Notes: generated by a model from the letters alone, not told the origin. A DNA stretch of 64,000 bases from Giardia muris (GCA_006247105.1 CM016926.1:558001-622000), one strand, 5' to 3'. Positions 21,101 through 30,840 are shown, counted from the stretch's first letter. Numbers and translations: made by a program.

Positions 21101-24100
21101 TACTGCCCTTCTTGATTTACATGCACCCAAATCGACCACGGACCTAGCAGCTAGCATGCGCGGGGAAGGCCAGGGAAAGGGGAAGACTTCTTTCCTTCGT
21201 CCGACGATTGTGATTCCTGCGGCGCATCGAGGCCCCATTCTCGACGCACCATCTCTCAAGGAGTCGGAATTGGCAGATCCCGAGTTTGAACCTCCGCATA
21301 CGACGTCTATTGGGCTTCTTGTGCGTCGTCCAATCGCCGCTTATGCTATCCCGACCCGTGGGTTCGTGGATTACATTACGGACGATTTAGTCCGTTCGGA
21401 GGTCGCAGAGGAGGGACGGAAGCGTAGTGAGCACACTACAAGCGGGGCGATCTTCACCCTACAAGATGGAGGCTCATTGACCGTTGAACCTCTCGTCACA
21501 ACACAGGAATTAACAGACTTACGGCAGCACGTCATCGAGGACGAGTCAAATCTCACCCCATTGGCTGCCATGCACTTACGGGAGGCGAATATGCGCTGGT
21601 GGAGCACCAACTGCTCTCAGTGCGTCCCCGGGGGCGGCTTGTGCGCGATGAATATCGGCTTCGGTGGACACGTGTGTATCGTGGGCGATGCTGCTGGTAA
21701 CTTGTTCGCATTCGGCACTCGAATGCTGGAGATGTTGCTTGATAAGCTTCGTACCGCGTACCTTGACGCCGTAACCACCTTCCGGAACCCCCAGCTTGCA
21801 ACATTCAATGGGAATCTTTGTTCTCGTTACGTCCGGGACAAGATCTATTCAACAGACATGAAGAGCATCAAGCCCGCTCTTTCTTTACTCATTAACGCCC
21901 GCCTCTACTCTCTCGTCCCGGAGGTTCCTAAGCAGAGGTCGGAGCAGATGCTAAACGAGGGTGTGACAGTCCTCGAGGCAGAGGACTTGAATAAGCAGGA
22001 TTTGCCCATGAAAACTCAGGAACCGGTGGCAGATCAGATGAAGTCGGCATACCCGACGCTTGAAGAAGCACGGATCTCGGAGTTAGACGCGGTTGCAACA
22101 AAGCTTGGCCAAGAAAGCAAGCATGCGGTCCTTCTGAAGATGGACAACCTTCGAGGTCTCTACGCCACATTGGTTCGGACAAATGCCGCCTTCCCCATCG
22201 AAAAGCGTTTATTCCCACATGAATTCGCACCAGACCTTCTTTTGGCTAACGAATGGCTTGCTCGTGAGGAGAGGCGCGCACATATCCTCATCTATGACGA
22301 GTACCGGCCCCTCTTCCAGTCCGTTGTGGAGAAGATAGACAAACTTCTCGAGGCGTTTCCCATAGCGGAGCCGATCTACTCCGTTCGTGCGTTTGCAAAC
22401 CCTGCGCAACAGGTTTCGACCTTCAAATGCCTTCCCCTTACCAAGCAATTCGAGCGCTCGCTCTGTGAGGCTCTTGGGATCTCGTCCATTGACAATGTCC
22501 CTTCTCAGGTCACCTCTCAGGACCCCACTCATTCCGAGGCATCGAGCGATAGTGCAGATTCCTTCTTGGATGCACCTCAGCCGGTCGCTGAAAGCGAGGA
22601 TCTTGCCGTCACGGCTGAGACGCAATTGCAGGCAAGTACGATTGGCAATTCTCAGCCCCGTTCGGCAAAGGCACCTATTCGGACGAATCGTGGTACTGGG
22701 ACGAAGACTCTGAAGACGATAGATAAGATAATTGCTCAAACGCTTTCGAATAAGCTTGGAGAGAGCCTCAAGCAAGGATTAGGTGACGACGTAGCTTCGG
22801 ATGGTGAGATTCGTCAACAACGAGTCATGCGACGTGCAGAAGCCCGACAGAAGAGGAAGGATGAGTTACGGGCGCTCCTGAATCGAAAGCCGGATCCTGA
22901 TAAGATCTCATCCGAGGATGAGAGTTCTCTTCAACAATCGAACGCGACGTTTGGGATCTTTCATTTGAAGACGACGAGCGAGTATGTGCAGGATGTTGGG
23001 CGTTTGACACAGGAGTATGAGCGTGCATTAGAGGCGGGTGAGCCTGCCCAGCCTTGTAACCCTTATGAGAACAAGGATGGGCGTTGGTTACAGTTCCTTC
23101 TCGTTCTTAAGGGGATGCATGACGCCAGAAAGGAGTTCAACGAGCGTGTCGCCATTCTGTTTGCTTGTAAGCAGGCAGTCGTCCTCAAGGTTACCCAGCT
23201 CAAGGAACAAGCGTTACACCTATCTGCCGTGATTAGACAGATCGTCGGGCCAGAGGTTGCTGCGGAGATCGATTCCGTTCTGGCGGGTGATGAGTTCTTT
23301 TCGGATCCGGATAAGCTGACTGCCATGATAAGCATGCATCCCAATGAGCTTCAACACTTACGGTTCATGGAATTACACGACCGGTACATCACGAACTGGT
23401 TAAGATCCGGGTTTGCTGAAGGGGACTCTCCTGAGAAGCTCGACAACATGTCCTACTGCTTACGTTTGTTGCGGTGTTTCATCCCAGATCCTGATGAGGT
23501 TGAGCATAGCTTCAGCGCTGGAGATGTCGGAGGCCAGGAGCTTCTAGAGAACTATCTGAACCATTGTGTCTCGTCGCATTTAATCCCTTCGGAGGTTGCA
23601 GAGCAGCTCCGTACGGTTGCGCGCACGAAGCCTGTCCGATTAGAGAGCATGGTACGGCAGATCGTCATTGATACGAGCGAGGCTCTTGGGGGCTTGAATT
23701 ATGGCATCGTCCCGCACATCAAGAAGGTAGCGGTCGAGGAGGCCGAAGATGGTGATGATAGTTCCTTTGAGGAGATGGTAGAGGATGGGTCTGACGATTC
23801 CGATGAGGCCGAACCATTTAACCTCTCTCGTCCGTACGTCAAGACCGAGGCCCTTCTTGGAATCCCTTTCACAGCATTGAATGGGACTCTTCAACAGTCA
23901 AGGACAGGGATCGCCCTTGATACTGAGACGTATTCGGGTCATCCTCTTCGTGAAGCCACTTGCGTTCAATTATCGAACGCGACAACTCTGGCCCCAACGG
24001 TCTCGGCAATCCAGCTCCATGCCGAGGCATTGCAATACAACCTGCGCTCACTATTACTCCCATGCAATAACCCCCATGTCGGCGTCCATCCAGGGACGAT

Positions 24101-25691
24101 GACCTATTCGGCGGTCAAGGCGGTTTCCGTCTTTTATCGTCAGGCCGTCACCACCGATCAAGCAAGACGTGCTCGAAGCTGGGTGAAGGTTATCCTTCAT
24201 TTCCGCTCAGTCGTCATAAACACGATCCTAGCCTTAGCCCTACGGTTCGATGCGGTTGTGCGCGACCTACAATATTCGGGAGTTGAACTACAACAGGATT
24301 TCTCCAGAATCCAGATCCGCTTGATTAGTCTCTTTCAACAAGCCGAAATCCACCATCTATATATCACACGAGATGCTCAATCGCTCGCCCATCTCGAGGC
24401 GTGTAAGGCTGATCATCATCAAATCGCCATGCAACTTGAACAGCTTCGGAAACAAATCATTGCGAAGACCGAAGAGGCTAGTGCTGTTGGACAGTCTCTG
24501 CAGAAGCTTCTCAAGGAGTTCAATAACGCCATCAGTGCAGAGGCGCCGTTTCGGTCCAAACTCGTCAAGGTGTACATGAAGAAGTTCCGTGCGGCTAGAG
24601 CTGCTCGTCAAGTGACAGAGGCTGGAGACTTTGACCCTACGATTGGGACCGTTGGGCCTAATGGAAAGAAGACCATTGGCTCGACAAACCCTGACGATTA
24701 TATGGTTGAGAGTGATGAGTCCTCAGAACTTTCGAACCTTTCGGAGGGCGGTGGTGAGGACGATGATGACGAGCCAGTTGATGAGACGGTTGCACCAGAA
24801 GGCGTTAGTAATGAGCTCTTCAACTTTGTATTGAATCTACGTGCAAAGAAGCGTGAGTATGATTCACAGCTCGCCACCATCTATCAGGCATCGGAGCAAT
24901 TGAAATATCAATATAGTGCGCTTCAGAAGAAGGAGAAGACGACCCTTGCGGTGACTGAGACGGCAAACCGTGAGCTCACCCAGTTCCGTGCTGGAAAGCA
25001 GAAGGAATTGAATGCTGTGCAAACGGCATCATTGGTGACGCTTGGGCAGTTCGCTTATCTCGACTCCGATTCAATGATCCGACCTGATCTTACTCAAGCT
25101 CTCCTCTTCGACATGCGAGCCATTCAGATCTTAAAATCTCGAATCACCTTACGTCTACGTCAGCTTCGGCATTGCTATTACATTGGAGAGACTCTTAAGG
25201 ACTCGTATTGCGAGTTGGTTCAACGTGAAAAGAATGCGCAGAAGGAACTTCAGGTCTATAGCGATAAGCTCGTTTCCGTCCAACTCTTGAAGTTTGGTCG
25301 GACCCTTGACATTGCAAAGCTGGATAGCGTCTGTATCAACGAACAGGCGGAGGAGCTCGCCAGGATCCTTAATGAGGAGGAACTCGAGTTCAAGCGCGAT
25401 CAGTTATATAAGGAAACCATCCTCGAGCGTGGAAAGGACCAGCTGAAATATGCTCTCGATAAGAATACTGACCTCGTCATGGAACTCGCACAATTGGAAC
25501 GGGAAAGCTTGGCTCTTGACCGCGCGATCCTAGCACGTCAACGACGTGCCCCAAAGGCTTGGTGTTCCGATAACAAGAACGAGCTCATCCGACAAGAGTA
25601 TAACACGTTGAAGCGGGAAATCATCAACCGGGAACGTGAGCTTCGAACACTCGTCGACGAAATCGCCATTCTCAAGAGCCATGGGAATTGA
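18129..25691 (+). CDS. CFAP44: CFAP44 (WDR52) homologue, axonemal dynein tether protein
   Basis: This 2520-aa protein has N-terminal WD repeats (about 20-660), an acidic E/D-rich stretch at about 851-885, a second at about 2190-2225, and a coiled-coil C-terminus. Several segments match CFAP44 as I know it: a GNAICAMDTETG start of the propeller, SPDYQLSIYDWQHEKLLL, LKLWEMAMTFTGPKLQGEL with LPSGNTLSG after it, and a C-terminal LVSVQLLKFGRTLD. CFAP44 pairs with CFAP43 in the tether/tetherhead that anchors inner dynein f/I1 to the doublet and regulates flagellar beating. The protein is longer than the human one (about 1850 aa). The ATG is immediately preceded by an A-run. An AGTAAA signal lies at 25716-25721, 25 bp past the stop. 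Confidence 0.88.
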   Translation: MSETMVAPIRVGSTIVSSQNTPGDLYNELYTFGIDTNGFSNLAHLSNRYLVFASGNAICAMDTETGARTAVPSFTMGGVTTLAVTHDHSHLAVGFASRQVGALVYIFRISIDRPGMTEGDFPIVEMIPPDAHFELLPPIEISAKMHLIHEVTLKSVGKLGVAAMSFNHDSTLLAIVSCSPDYQLSIYDWQHEKLLLKAPAFTSDVYRVSFCRYTLDALITGGKNHLKLWEMAMTFTGPKLQGELAKFGILDSSDCTAFLELPSGNTLSGCGTGEIVLWEATTVRIVFQRPGGRRCHDGRVEFLYCDLDGLFTRSAAAVFATDDGSFEKPSTTHKPTLLYYNLLLRGIPSASDGWFTSEGGADQQRKTAQEGVSSAQLADGFDESHVKHFLPVIVTAGSDGYVRLWSGHEILQSQFKDNGDSVFFEITPVEEIYIGPGSCIRTMSLSPDSYSIAMQDAGAGGIIIVDIATRNLRRICCGHGGSVRSIACMNTYTDLNLSGTNADTNAMSMRSGLVATLGDSGVVFLHDLAARKLVSMKVPACGRGTKLIFIHNGICLVVGYTDGSVRFYSVFYEPPKTTEEEDEVSELEDCLFLIKAFKCFNDPVVDITCSSEGLVTILSANGQLFLVRTSLSLVRQGLPGDITTSLDEQEKLSALARGLLNVKDAEAEELCRKELEINLAGAKGTLGMTTHDVLPLGYFDLHMSVFKESAEKTMQRLRNLFFVTPTLLAMTVTNCSSPENRIAAIPLPSLSTLLEYRKGARDEPVVSAVEEPASGDSIPVMASSISYDLSSLITGEPRFLSIHIPATPLPGTCEATIAKVEKAVVQKQINAMLPSRGAVESAMDALLAMEMEEEKEEQESDEEEEEEEYDEEGNLIEKPKKKKIDPNDPVYEDTTQPQNFDFVQFSIVTGPDSDPMSSRVLLLVNLFVEEEIRNRAESAMANVRARAESNSAASMASVGDPAVFCAALAVAEARATYRSSLIYSFDYSTICTALLDLHAPKSTTDLAASMRGEGQGKGKTSFLRPTIVIPAAHRGPILDAPSLKESELADPEFEPPHTTSIGLLVRRPIAAYAIPTRGFVDYITDDLVRSEVAEEGRKRSEHTTSGAIFTLQDGGSLTVEPLVTTQELTDLRQHVIEDESNLTPLAAMHLREANMRWWSTNCSQCVPGGGLCAMNIGFGGHVCIVGDAAGNLFAFGTRMLEMLLDKLRTAYLDAVTTFRNPQLATFNGNLCSRYVRDKIYSTDMKSIKPALSLLINARLYSLVPEVPKQRSEQMLNEGVTVLEAEDLNKQDLPMKTQEPVADQMKSAYPTLEEARISELDAVATKLGQESKHAVLLKMDNLRGLYATLVRTNAAFPIEKRLFPHEFAPDLLLANEWLAREERRAHILIYDEYRPLFQSVVEKIDKLLEAFPIAEPIYSVRAFANPAQQVSTFKCLPLTKQFERSLCEALGISSIDNVPSQVTSQDPTHSEASSDSADSFLDAPQPVAESEDLAVTAETQLQASTIGNSQPRSAKAPIRTNRGTGTKTLKTIDKIIAQTLSNKLGESLKQGLGDDVASDGEIRQQRVMRRAEARQKRKDELRALLNRKPDPDKISSEDESSLQQSNATFGIFHLKTTSEYVQDVGRLTQEYERALEAGEPAQPCNPYENKDGRWLQFLLVLKGMHDARKEFNERVAILFACKQAVVLKVTQLKEQALHLSAVIRQIVGPEVAAEIDSVLAGDEFFSDPDKLTAMISMHPNELQHLRFMELHDRYITNWLRSGFAEGDSPEKLDNMSYCLRLLRCFIPDPDEVEHSFSAGDVGGQELLENYLNHCVSSHLIPSEVAEQLRTVARTKPVRLESMVRQIVIDTSEALGGLNYGIVPHIKKVAVEEAEDGDDSSFEEMVEDGSDDSDEAEPFNLSRPYVKTEALLGIPFTALNGTLQQSRTGIALDTETYSGHPLREATCVQLSNATTLAPTVSAIQLHAEALQYNLRSLLLPCNNPHVGVHPGTMTYSAVKAVSVFYRQAVTTDQARRARSWVKVILHFRSVVINTILALALRFDAVVRDLQYSGVELQQDFSRIQIRLISLFQQAEIHHLYITRDAQSLAHLEACKADHHQIAMQLEQLRKQIIAKTEEASAVGQSLQKLLKEFNNAISAEAPFRSKLVKVYMKKFRAARAARQVTEAGDFDPTIGTVGPNGKKTIGSTNPDDYMVESDESSELSNLSEGGGEDDDDEPVDETVAPEGVSNELFNFVLNLRAKKREYDSQLATIYQASEQLKYQYSALQKKEKTTLAVTETANRELTQFRAGKQKELNAVQTASLVTLGQFAYLDSDSMIRPDLTQALLFDMRAIQILKSRITLRLRQLRHCYYIGETLKDSYCELVQREKNAQKELQVYSDKLVSVQLLKFGRTLDIAKLDSVCINEQAEELARILNEEELEFKRDQLYKETILERGKDQLKYALDKNTDLVMELAQLERESLALDRAILARQRRAPKAWCSDNKNELIRQEYNTLKREIINRERELRTLVDEIAILKSHGN

Positions 25692-25715
25692 CTTGGACTT
25701 GAAATTGGAGGAAAG

Positions 25716-25721
25716 AGTAAA
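25716..25721 (+). promoter_or_regulatory. AGTAAA poly(A) signal of CFAP44
   Basis: An exact match to the diplomonad AGTRAA signal lies 25 bp downstream of the CFAP44 stop, in the 53-bp gap before the convergent malic enzyme gene. Confidence 0.6.
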
Positions 25722-25743
25722 GGCCCTACCTCATTCCAGTTCA

Positions 25744-25749
25744 TTTACT
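25744..25749 (-). promoter_or_regulatory. AGTAAA poly(A) signal overlapping malic enzyme stop
   Basis: The hexamer includes the TAA stop codon of the malic enzyme gene, so the 3' UTR should be very short. Confidence 0.6.
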
Positions 25750-27415
25750 CATACTTAGGCACCCATTGCATCCCACGAAGCATTGAGATAACCTCGGAGT
25801 CCTGTGTCGGGAGTTGCTTACGAACAAGGTTCTGCGTCTCCGCGACACGAATGAAGCCAAGGGCGCAATGACATGAAACTTCACGAATAAGAGAAATGTC
25901 GGGGAGAAGCTCCCCCCTTGCGAGCGCCTTCTCGTCAACCATTGCCGCAAGGGCACGCGCGACGCCCCCGATCATCTCGTCAGTGATCTTCTTCGCACGA
26001 CACGCATACGCACCAAGCCCAATCCCCGGGAAGACATAGAAGTTGTTGCATTGAGCCGTCTGAATGACCTTTCCATCAGGAAGGACGACCGGCGGCATCG
26101 GGCTTCCAGAAGCATATAGAGCCCGACCCTTCGTGTACTTCATGCATTCCTCGGCCGTACACTCACATTTCTCGGTTGGGTTCGAAAGAGCAAAAACGAT
26201 CGGGTCCTGGGTCGTCCCCTCACAAAGCGTCGTCAAAATCTCTTCGTTAAAGGACTTAGGGATCGTCGAGAGGCCGAGCAAGCACGTCGGTTTGACCTTC
26301 TTTACGACGTCCAACAACGTCTTCATCCCCTCACAAGACATATCACTACGGGCGTATGGTAACTTGTGGCTCGCGATCGTCTTATTGACGTAGTCGCTGC
26401 GGTCCGTGGTAATGAGGCCTTGCGAGTCAACGATATAGAACTGACGACGTGCCTCCTCAAGGGTCTTCCCCTCGTCAACAGATAGGCGTGCGATGCTCTC
26501 AGCAACACCTATCCCTCCAGCGCCTGCCCCATACATCACATAGATCTGGTCGGAAGCATGGACGTCGCGACCCATACGAATCGAGCAGGAACGTACCGCC
26601 GACGCGAGAGTCGCAGCAGCGATGCACCCTGTCCCTTGGATATCGTCGTTGAATACTGGCCCATTCTCGCGATGCTTCTCAAGCAACTTAAAGGCCGTAT
26701 CATTGGAGAAGTCCTCGAACTGATAGACGCAATCCGGCCACTTGTTATGGACGGCAGAGATCGTCTCGGCAATAAGGTTATAGTAGTCCGCATCCTTGTT
26801 CCTTGGCTCACGGAGTCCAAGGTAAAACGGATGATCGCGAATCTCGGGAACATCACACCCGAAATCAAACGAGATTGGAAGGGTCTCTTCCGGAGCAAAG
26901 CCCCCACCCAGCGAGTAGAGCGTGAGCTTCCCGACGCAAATCTGGTGACCGCCAGTTCCCAAGTCACCTAAACCAAGGATGCGCGTCCCGTCAGTACAGA
27001 CAATGATACGAGGCGTATGCGGCCATTGATCCAGAATCGAACGAACACGTCCAAGGTGCGCCCTATTCAGGTAGAAGCCATGGGGCAGCCCTTGCCAGAT
27101 ACCCGAGTAAGTCTTACAAGCAAGACCGACGGTGGGGGTGTAGACGATCGGAAGCACCTCCTTCAAGTGCTCCAGGCAGAAAGAGCTGAAGAGGGTCTGA
27201 TTCGTCTCCTGAAGGCGCGTTAGATAGAGCCATTTCTCGATTGGCTTCTCAAGGATGCTGTACTGAGCAGAACAGCGTGCAATCTGGTCGTGAAGGGTCT
27301 CAACACGCGCGGGGAGGCGCGCAACAAGACCATAGGACTGGCGTTCGGCGTTCGTGAAGCCGGTGTCCTTGTTCTTCTGCTTGCACCTCAAGACGTTGGA
27401 GTCAACTCCAGGCAT
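25745..27415 (-). CDS. Malic enzyme (decarboxylating malate dehydrogenase)
   Basis: This 556-aa protein, of normal family length, oxidatively decarboxylates malate to pyruvate, most likely with NADP in Giardia. The family signatures are present: VYTPTVG with the catalytic Tyr at 92, TDGTRILGLGDLG (141-153), GK163 in VGKLTLYSLGGG, metal ligands E234-D235 in YQFEDFSN, FNDDIQGT with Asp258, and a dinucleotide-binding GAGAGGIG (296-303). There is no targeting peptide, so a cytosolic enzyme in fermentative carbon metabolism, feeding pyruvate to alanine, ethanol or acetate production, is expected. The ATG follows a T/A-rich start context (ctaaaaaATG). The gene is convergent with CFAP44. Confidence 0.95.
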   Translation of the reverse strand: MPGVDSNVLRCKQKNKDTGFTNAERQSYGLVARLPARVETLHDQIARCSAQYSILEKPIEKWLYLTRLQETNQTLFSSFCLEHLKEVLPIVYTPTVGLACKTYSGIWQGLPHGFYLNRAHLGRVRSILDQWPHTPRIIVCTDGTRILGLGDLGTGGHQICVGKLTLYSLGGGFAPEETLPISFDFGCDVPEIRDHPFYLGLREPRNKDADYYNLIAETISAVHNKWPDCVYQFEDFSNDTAFKLLEKHRENGPVFNDDIQGTGCIAAATLASAVRSCSIRMGRDVHASDQIYVMYGAGAGGIGVAESIARLSVDEGKTLEEARRQFYIVDSQGLITTDRSDYVNKTIASHKLPYARSDMSCEGMKTLLDVVKKVKPTCLLGLSTIPKSFNEEILTTLCEGTTQDPIVFALSNPTEKCECTAEECMKYTKGRALYASGSPMPPVVLPDGKVIQTAQCNNFYVFPGIGLGAYACRAKKITDEMIGGVARALAAMVDEKALARGELLPDISLIREVSCHCALGFIRVAETQNLVRKQLPTQDSEVISMLRGMQWVPKYE

Positions 27416-27479
27416 TTTTTAGAAGTGTCGGGACCATGTTTACACGCCCAGAACGGCTAGTGACATGCCAAACAACGCT

Positions 27480-28565
27480 TCAGCCGGCGGTGCGTGAATC
27501 GATGATGAGGAGGGACACACCTAGCACGCAGGCCAAGAGGCTGGCGGCGTTTCCGACGATGGCGAGAGAGACGTACATGACGACAGTTGTGTCTGTGGGC
27601 CATCTTCGTGGCCAGACGCAGAGTCCCATGAGCAGGAAGCAGATGGCGCGGCTCCTGGGGGTGCCAAAGAGCGTGAGGCTATTCTGGATCTTGTTGGCTT
27701 GCCTATTGAAGTCAAATATGCACAGGCCTATTGCAACGCACAATGCGAGTAGGAAGAGGAGCTGAAACCAGGCCTCTGGCCGTTTATAGCCCGAATCGAT
27801 GCAAAGGACGTTCAGGATGAACCCGATGATAAGGAATAGCTCGATAAGAATGGCTAATACTTTAATGGTGGTATCCAACCTATGAAAGATGGGGGCACGA
27901 CCATCAAGTTCGTTCCTAGATTTGCCACTCCTTCCTCGAGGATTGGTCGAACAACAACGGGAGCCTTCAGACGTATCATATTGTTCACGCCAATCACGCC
28001 TTTGTGAACGCGTTCGGTCATACCTATCGTCACGGCGTACTCGTCCCTCATGTGAGCGTCCTACACTTGGCCTATCGATATATTCGTCATAGTAACGATA
28101 ACGACTATATTTGTCGCCCTCACGATCAGATCTATGTCCATCGAATGGGTCTCGGTTATGGGTTGATCTATGAGTTCTCGGTCTCGAGTACGAACGAGAA
28201 GGAGTCGGGCTACTCATGCTATCGCCACTAGTACTAGGTTCTCTATCATGTATCCGTCGTGGCCTGATGTTCTCTTCTGAACTTGATGAACTAGGACTTC
28301 GTGCATATCGGTCTCGACTTCTTTCTCGAGTCTGGCCTTGCCGTCTACTAGTGGCCCCATCGACTGAATAATCGTTAGGGGTATCATAATGGTGCGTCCG
28401 AGAGGTACTACGGCTTGTCTGATACCGACTGGGATCGGTCCTACTGCGGGACGGGCCTCCAAGGGAGACGCTATCCGGCTCGTTGTATTGTTGCCGTCTT
28501 GGCTGGCTCTGATCTCGAGAGCGTGGCGGTGGGCCCTCATGGCGATATCGATCCCTATTGGACAT
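27480..28565 (-). CDS. Four-TM membrane protein with Arg/Ser-rich N-terminal tail
   Basis: Residues 1-225 of this 361-aa protein are an unstructured tail very rich in R, S, D and Y, with many SRSR-like and RDR-like elements. Four hydrophobic segments follow at about 232-256, 262-284, 300-318 and 328-352. The helix bundle, with LTLFGTPRSRAICFLLMG between helices 2 and 3, is reminiscent of the COPI-associated or MARVEL-like four-helix families. I cannot assign it to either with confidence. The charged tail would face the cytosol and could be phosphorylated. No signal peptide is seen. The gene stops 64 bp from the malic enzyme start on the same strand. Confidence 0.75.
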   Translation of the reverse strand: MSNRDRYRHEGPPPRSRDQSQPRRQQYNEPDSVSLGGPSRSRTDPSRYQTSRSTSRTHHYDTPNDYSVDGATSRRQGQTRERSRDRYARSPSSSSSEENIRPRRIHDREPSTSGDSMSSPTPSRSYSRPRTHRSTHNRDPFDGHRSDREGDKYSRYRYYDEYIDRPSVGRSHEGRVRRDDRYDRTRSQRRDWREQYDTSEGSRCCSTNPRGRSGKSRNELDGRAPIFHRLDTTIKVLAILIELFLIIGFILNVLCIDSGYKRPEAWFQLLFLLALCVAIGLCIFDFNRQANKIQNSLTLFGTPRSRAICFLLMGLCVWPRRWPTDTTVVMYVSLAIVGNAASLLACVLGVSLLIIDSRTAG

Positions 28566-29239
28566 CCCCGATTTTTCGAGAAGTACAGCACTAATTAAGG
28601 CTGGAGCCTCTTTTCACTATTCCCTTGTAGACCTTCATTTACAGGATGTGTCACGTGACATGCTGGTTGGTGGTCGGCTTAATACCGAGACCAAAGGAAT
28701 CACGACATCTGCTCTCACCTCTTACTCCTCTCTTTCCATGAACTGACCCACTATATCTATCTCTCTCCCATAACCGTGAACAAGCTTTGCTTCAGTGTAC
28801 ACAGTATCAATCCTCCAAGCTTTTCCTGCGACGTTTTTTTGATCCATCCGCATGACACGCGGCCCGGCTTGTGCCCCAGGCTGTACCTTGCATGCAGATA
28901 TACCGCCAATATTTCGGCGCACACCTTTAATTAAGCTCCAGGGTTGGTTAGAGGAGCATCTCTGACGAGGTCCCCGGTTTGCAGTCAGCATCCTTCAGGA
29001 CTCAAGAAAGCCCCCAAGTATCCCTAATCGCCCTACTATCCCGATTCTAAGGAGTGTTTCGCACCCAATGGTGCTGAGAAGACGAGTGAATGGTGTTTCT
29101 CACCAGATTGTCAAGAATGACAAACTCCATACGACTTGAGTCTTCGTCCATATAAACCTCAGTGTAGATATCCTGGCGGCTCTACCTAACCTCGATCCCT
29201 TCTGGAATGGGCTGATAATAACACGTCGACTCCAGGCCT
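28566..29239. other. 674-bp intergenic region flanking the left repeat arm
   Basis: I see no supportable gene here. Short open frames of up to 89 codons (28722-28991, minus strand) have no recognisable content or good start context. The segment separates the core gene cluster from the outer end of the inverted repeat. It includes a tRNA-like stretch near 28938-28990 that does not fold into a proper tRNA by inspection. Confidence 0.5.
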
Positions 29240-29573
29240 CCCCGCGAAAGTTCAGCACCCAGCTTTCCCACGGAGTCTCCCGCCGCAGTACTCACAGGGC
29301 CCGCGCCGGCTTCTCTTGCGAATTCGGAACGAGCTCGCGAGTTGCCCGGCGGGTGTGGCCGAACTGGGGGTTGCAGTCGGGAAGGCCGGGGGGATCAATT
29401 GGAGGGGTGCGGATCCAGGGGTAGGGCCGGAGTGAACGGGTCGTCCCGCAGGCTCGGGAGGGGCACTGAATCCTAGGGTCTGTGGGAGCCTCTCCTTGTT
29501 GGTGGGGAGGATTGGGGCATCGGGGAAGGTGTGTTCAGGCGGGGAGGAGGGGATTGATGCCTGATGCTCAAAA

Positions 29574-30750
29574 ATGCCCCTCACTGAGTTGATGAAGGCA
29601 GTCAGGAGAGGAGACCTCGAGGGCTGAAAAGGAATCTCCATGAGGTTGGGAAGAGGAACGAAAGTGGCAGCACGGCCCTGATGTGGGCAGTAGGGGAAGG
29701 CTATTCTAACTTCATCCCCCTCCTCGAGAAGAGGTTGGAATGAGGGACAACCGAGGACGGACTGCACTGATTTGGGCCCCCTTCACTGGCAAGACAGACT
29801 GTATTCGACCCCTCCTCTCCGAAGTGGGGAAGCAGCCGAAGAAGTGGAGCTTCCCCCGGAGCACAGCTCTCATGACGGCAGCCCACGAGGACTACCCCGA
29901 GGTCGTTGAACTCCTCTTCCCATGAACAGGGACTGACTCCAAAGGCCACACAGATGGCATGCAAACAACAGTCCAGATGAAGACGACTTCACTCGGGTCC
30001 GCCAGCTCCTCGAGAATGAGAGATCAGAACGCATCCCTCCCCCGAAGGAACCGCTACTGCCTCTGACGTCTGCAGTGGCCGGGGACGTCGGGGGAGTCAG
30101 GAACACTACACGTGAGCATCGAGGCTCATGAGATGTAGCTCTGATGATGGCCGCCTCTCACGGACGCCCCCCATCTGTCCCCCTGCTCCTCCCACTAGAG
30201 GGGGGGCTGTTCAACAACCAGAAGGAGACGGCCCTTCTGCTTGCACTCCAGGAGGGCTGGGTCGAGTGCGCAAGACTCCTGGCGGACGAGGCGGCAGTCC
30301 ACGAAGGGGACGGAAGAATGCACATCGAGGGGATCCGAAGGCTTGTTCGGGAGTGGCCTGACTCACTCCTATCAAGGACGTATCGAGCAGTTGCAGATAC
30401 CCTGGAGGAGGCGGTCATGCGGAAGGTACGGGAGAGGCTGGAGATGCTCAGCCCGCACCACGTCCTGGCCCTCCTGTCCCCAATCGAGCAGTCGGAAGGA
30501 GCTCGGAGAGATGGTCTGGTCGGCACTCCTCTGCGAGCCCGGAGCACTGGACGACGCCTTCTGTGAGGACGAGATGGTTGACGGGTGCATCGTCTGCCTC
30601 TCGCGCCAGAAGGACGCGGTCATCCTTCCCTGCCGGCACCTCGTCGTCTGTGAGGTATGTGCTGATCAGATCGAGCACTGCTGTCCGTACTGCCGGGGGA
30701 AGGCCGACGAGGCCCTTGTCGTCGAGTATCCTGAGTGGCCGGATGTGTAG
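29574..30750 (+). pseudogene. Broken ankyrin-RING gene, left copy
   Basis: This is the remnant of an ankyrin-repeat protein ending in a RING finger, broken into at least four frames. It starts at 29574 with ctcaaaaATG, the start context used by the intact kinase gene at 37932, and runs 17 codons to a TGA at 29625. Homology continues in another frame (29627-29743), then a third (29740-29925, with GRTALIWAPFTGKTD), and later frames near 30144-30480. The RING is in the frame that ends at 30750 (CIVCLSRQKDAVILPC, then CPYCRGK). Ankyrin matches to the intact genes at 35356-37932 and 38172-39353 show the original order. Every lesion is also present in the right-arm copy. Confidence 0.8.
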
Positions 30751-30840
30751 CCATACGACCCCCTCTCCGGTCCATCCAGATGAGCTGGAGGTCTATAATG
30801 AGCTCGATGTCACCTCTCGCTCCAGGTCTCCCCTTCACCA

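Noticed and set aside
28925..28990. tRNA-like stretch (agctc, ggttggttagag, then aggtc and ggtttgc)
   Set aside because: D-arm and T-arm look-alikes are present, but the space between them is about 8 bases too short for an anticodon arm and variable loop, and the T loop lacks TTCRA. No acceptor stem pairs by eye.
28991..29005. Resemblance to the Giardia ncRNA 3' processing motif (TCCTTYACTCAA)
   Set aside because: The match needs a 3-base insertion to be removed, and no ncRNA fold could be recognised upstream. A covariance search would be decisive.
29252..29767. 171-codon minus-strand frame in the left arm (also 44468-44983 plus strand)
   Set aside because: It runs antisense across the start of the ankyrin-RING pseudogene, which has real homology on the other strand, and its own sequence shows no domain.
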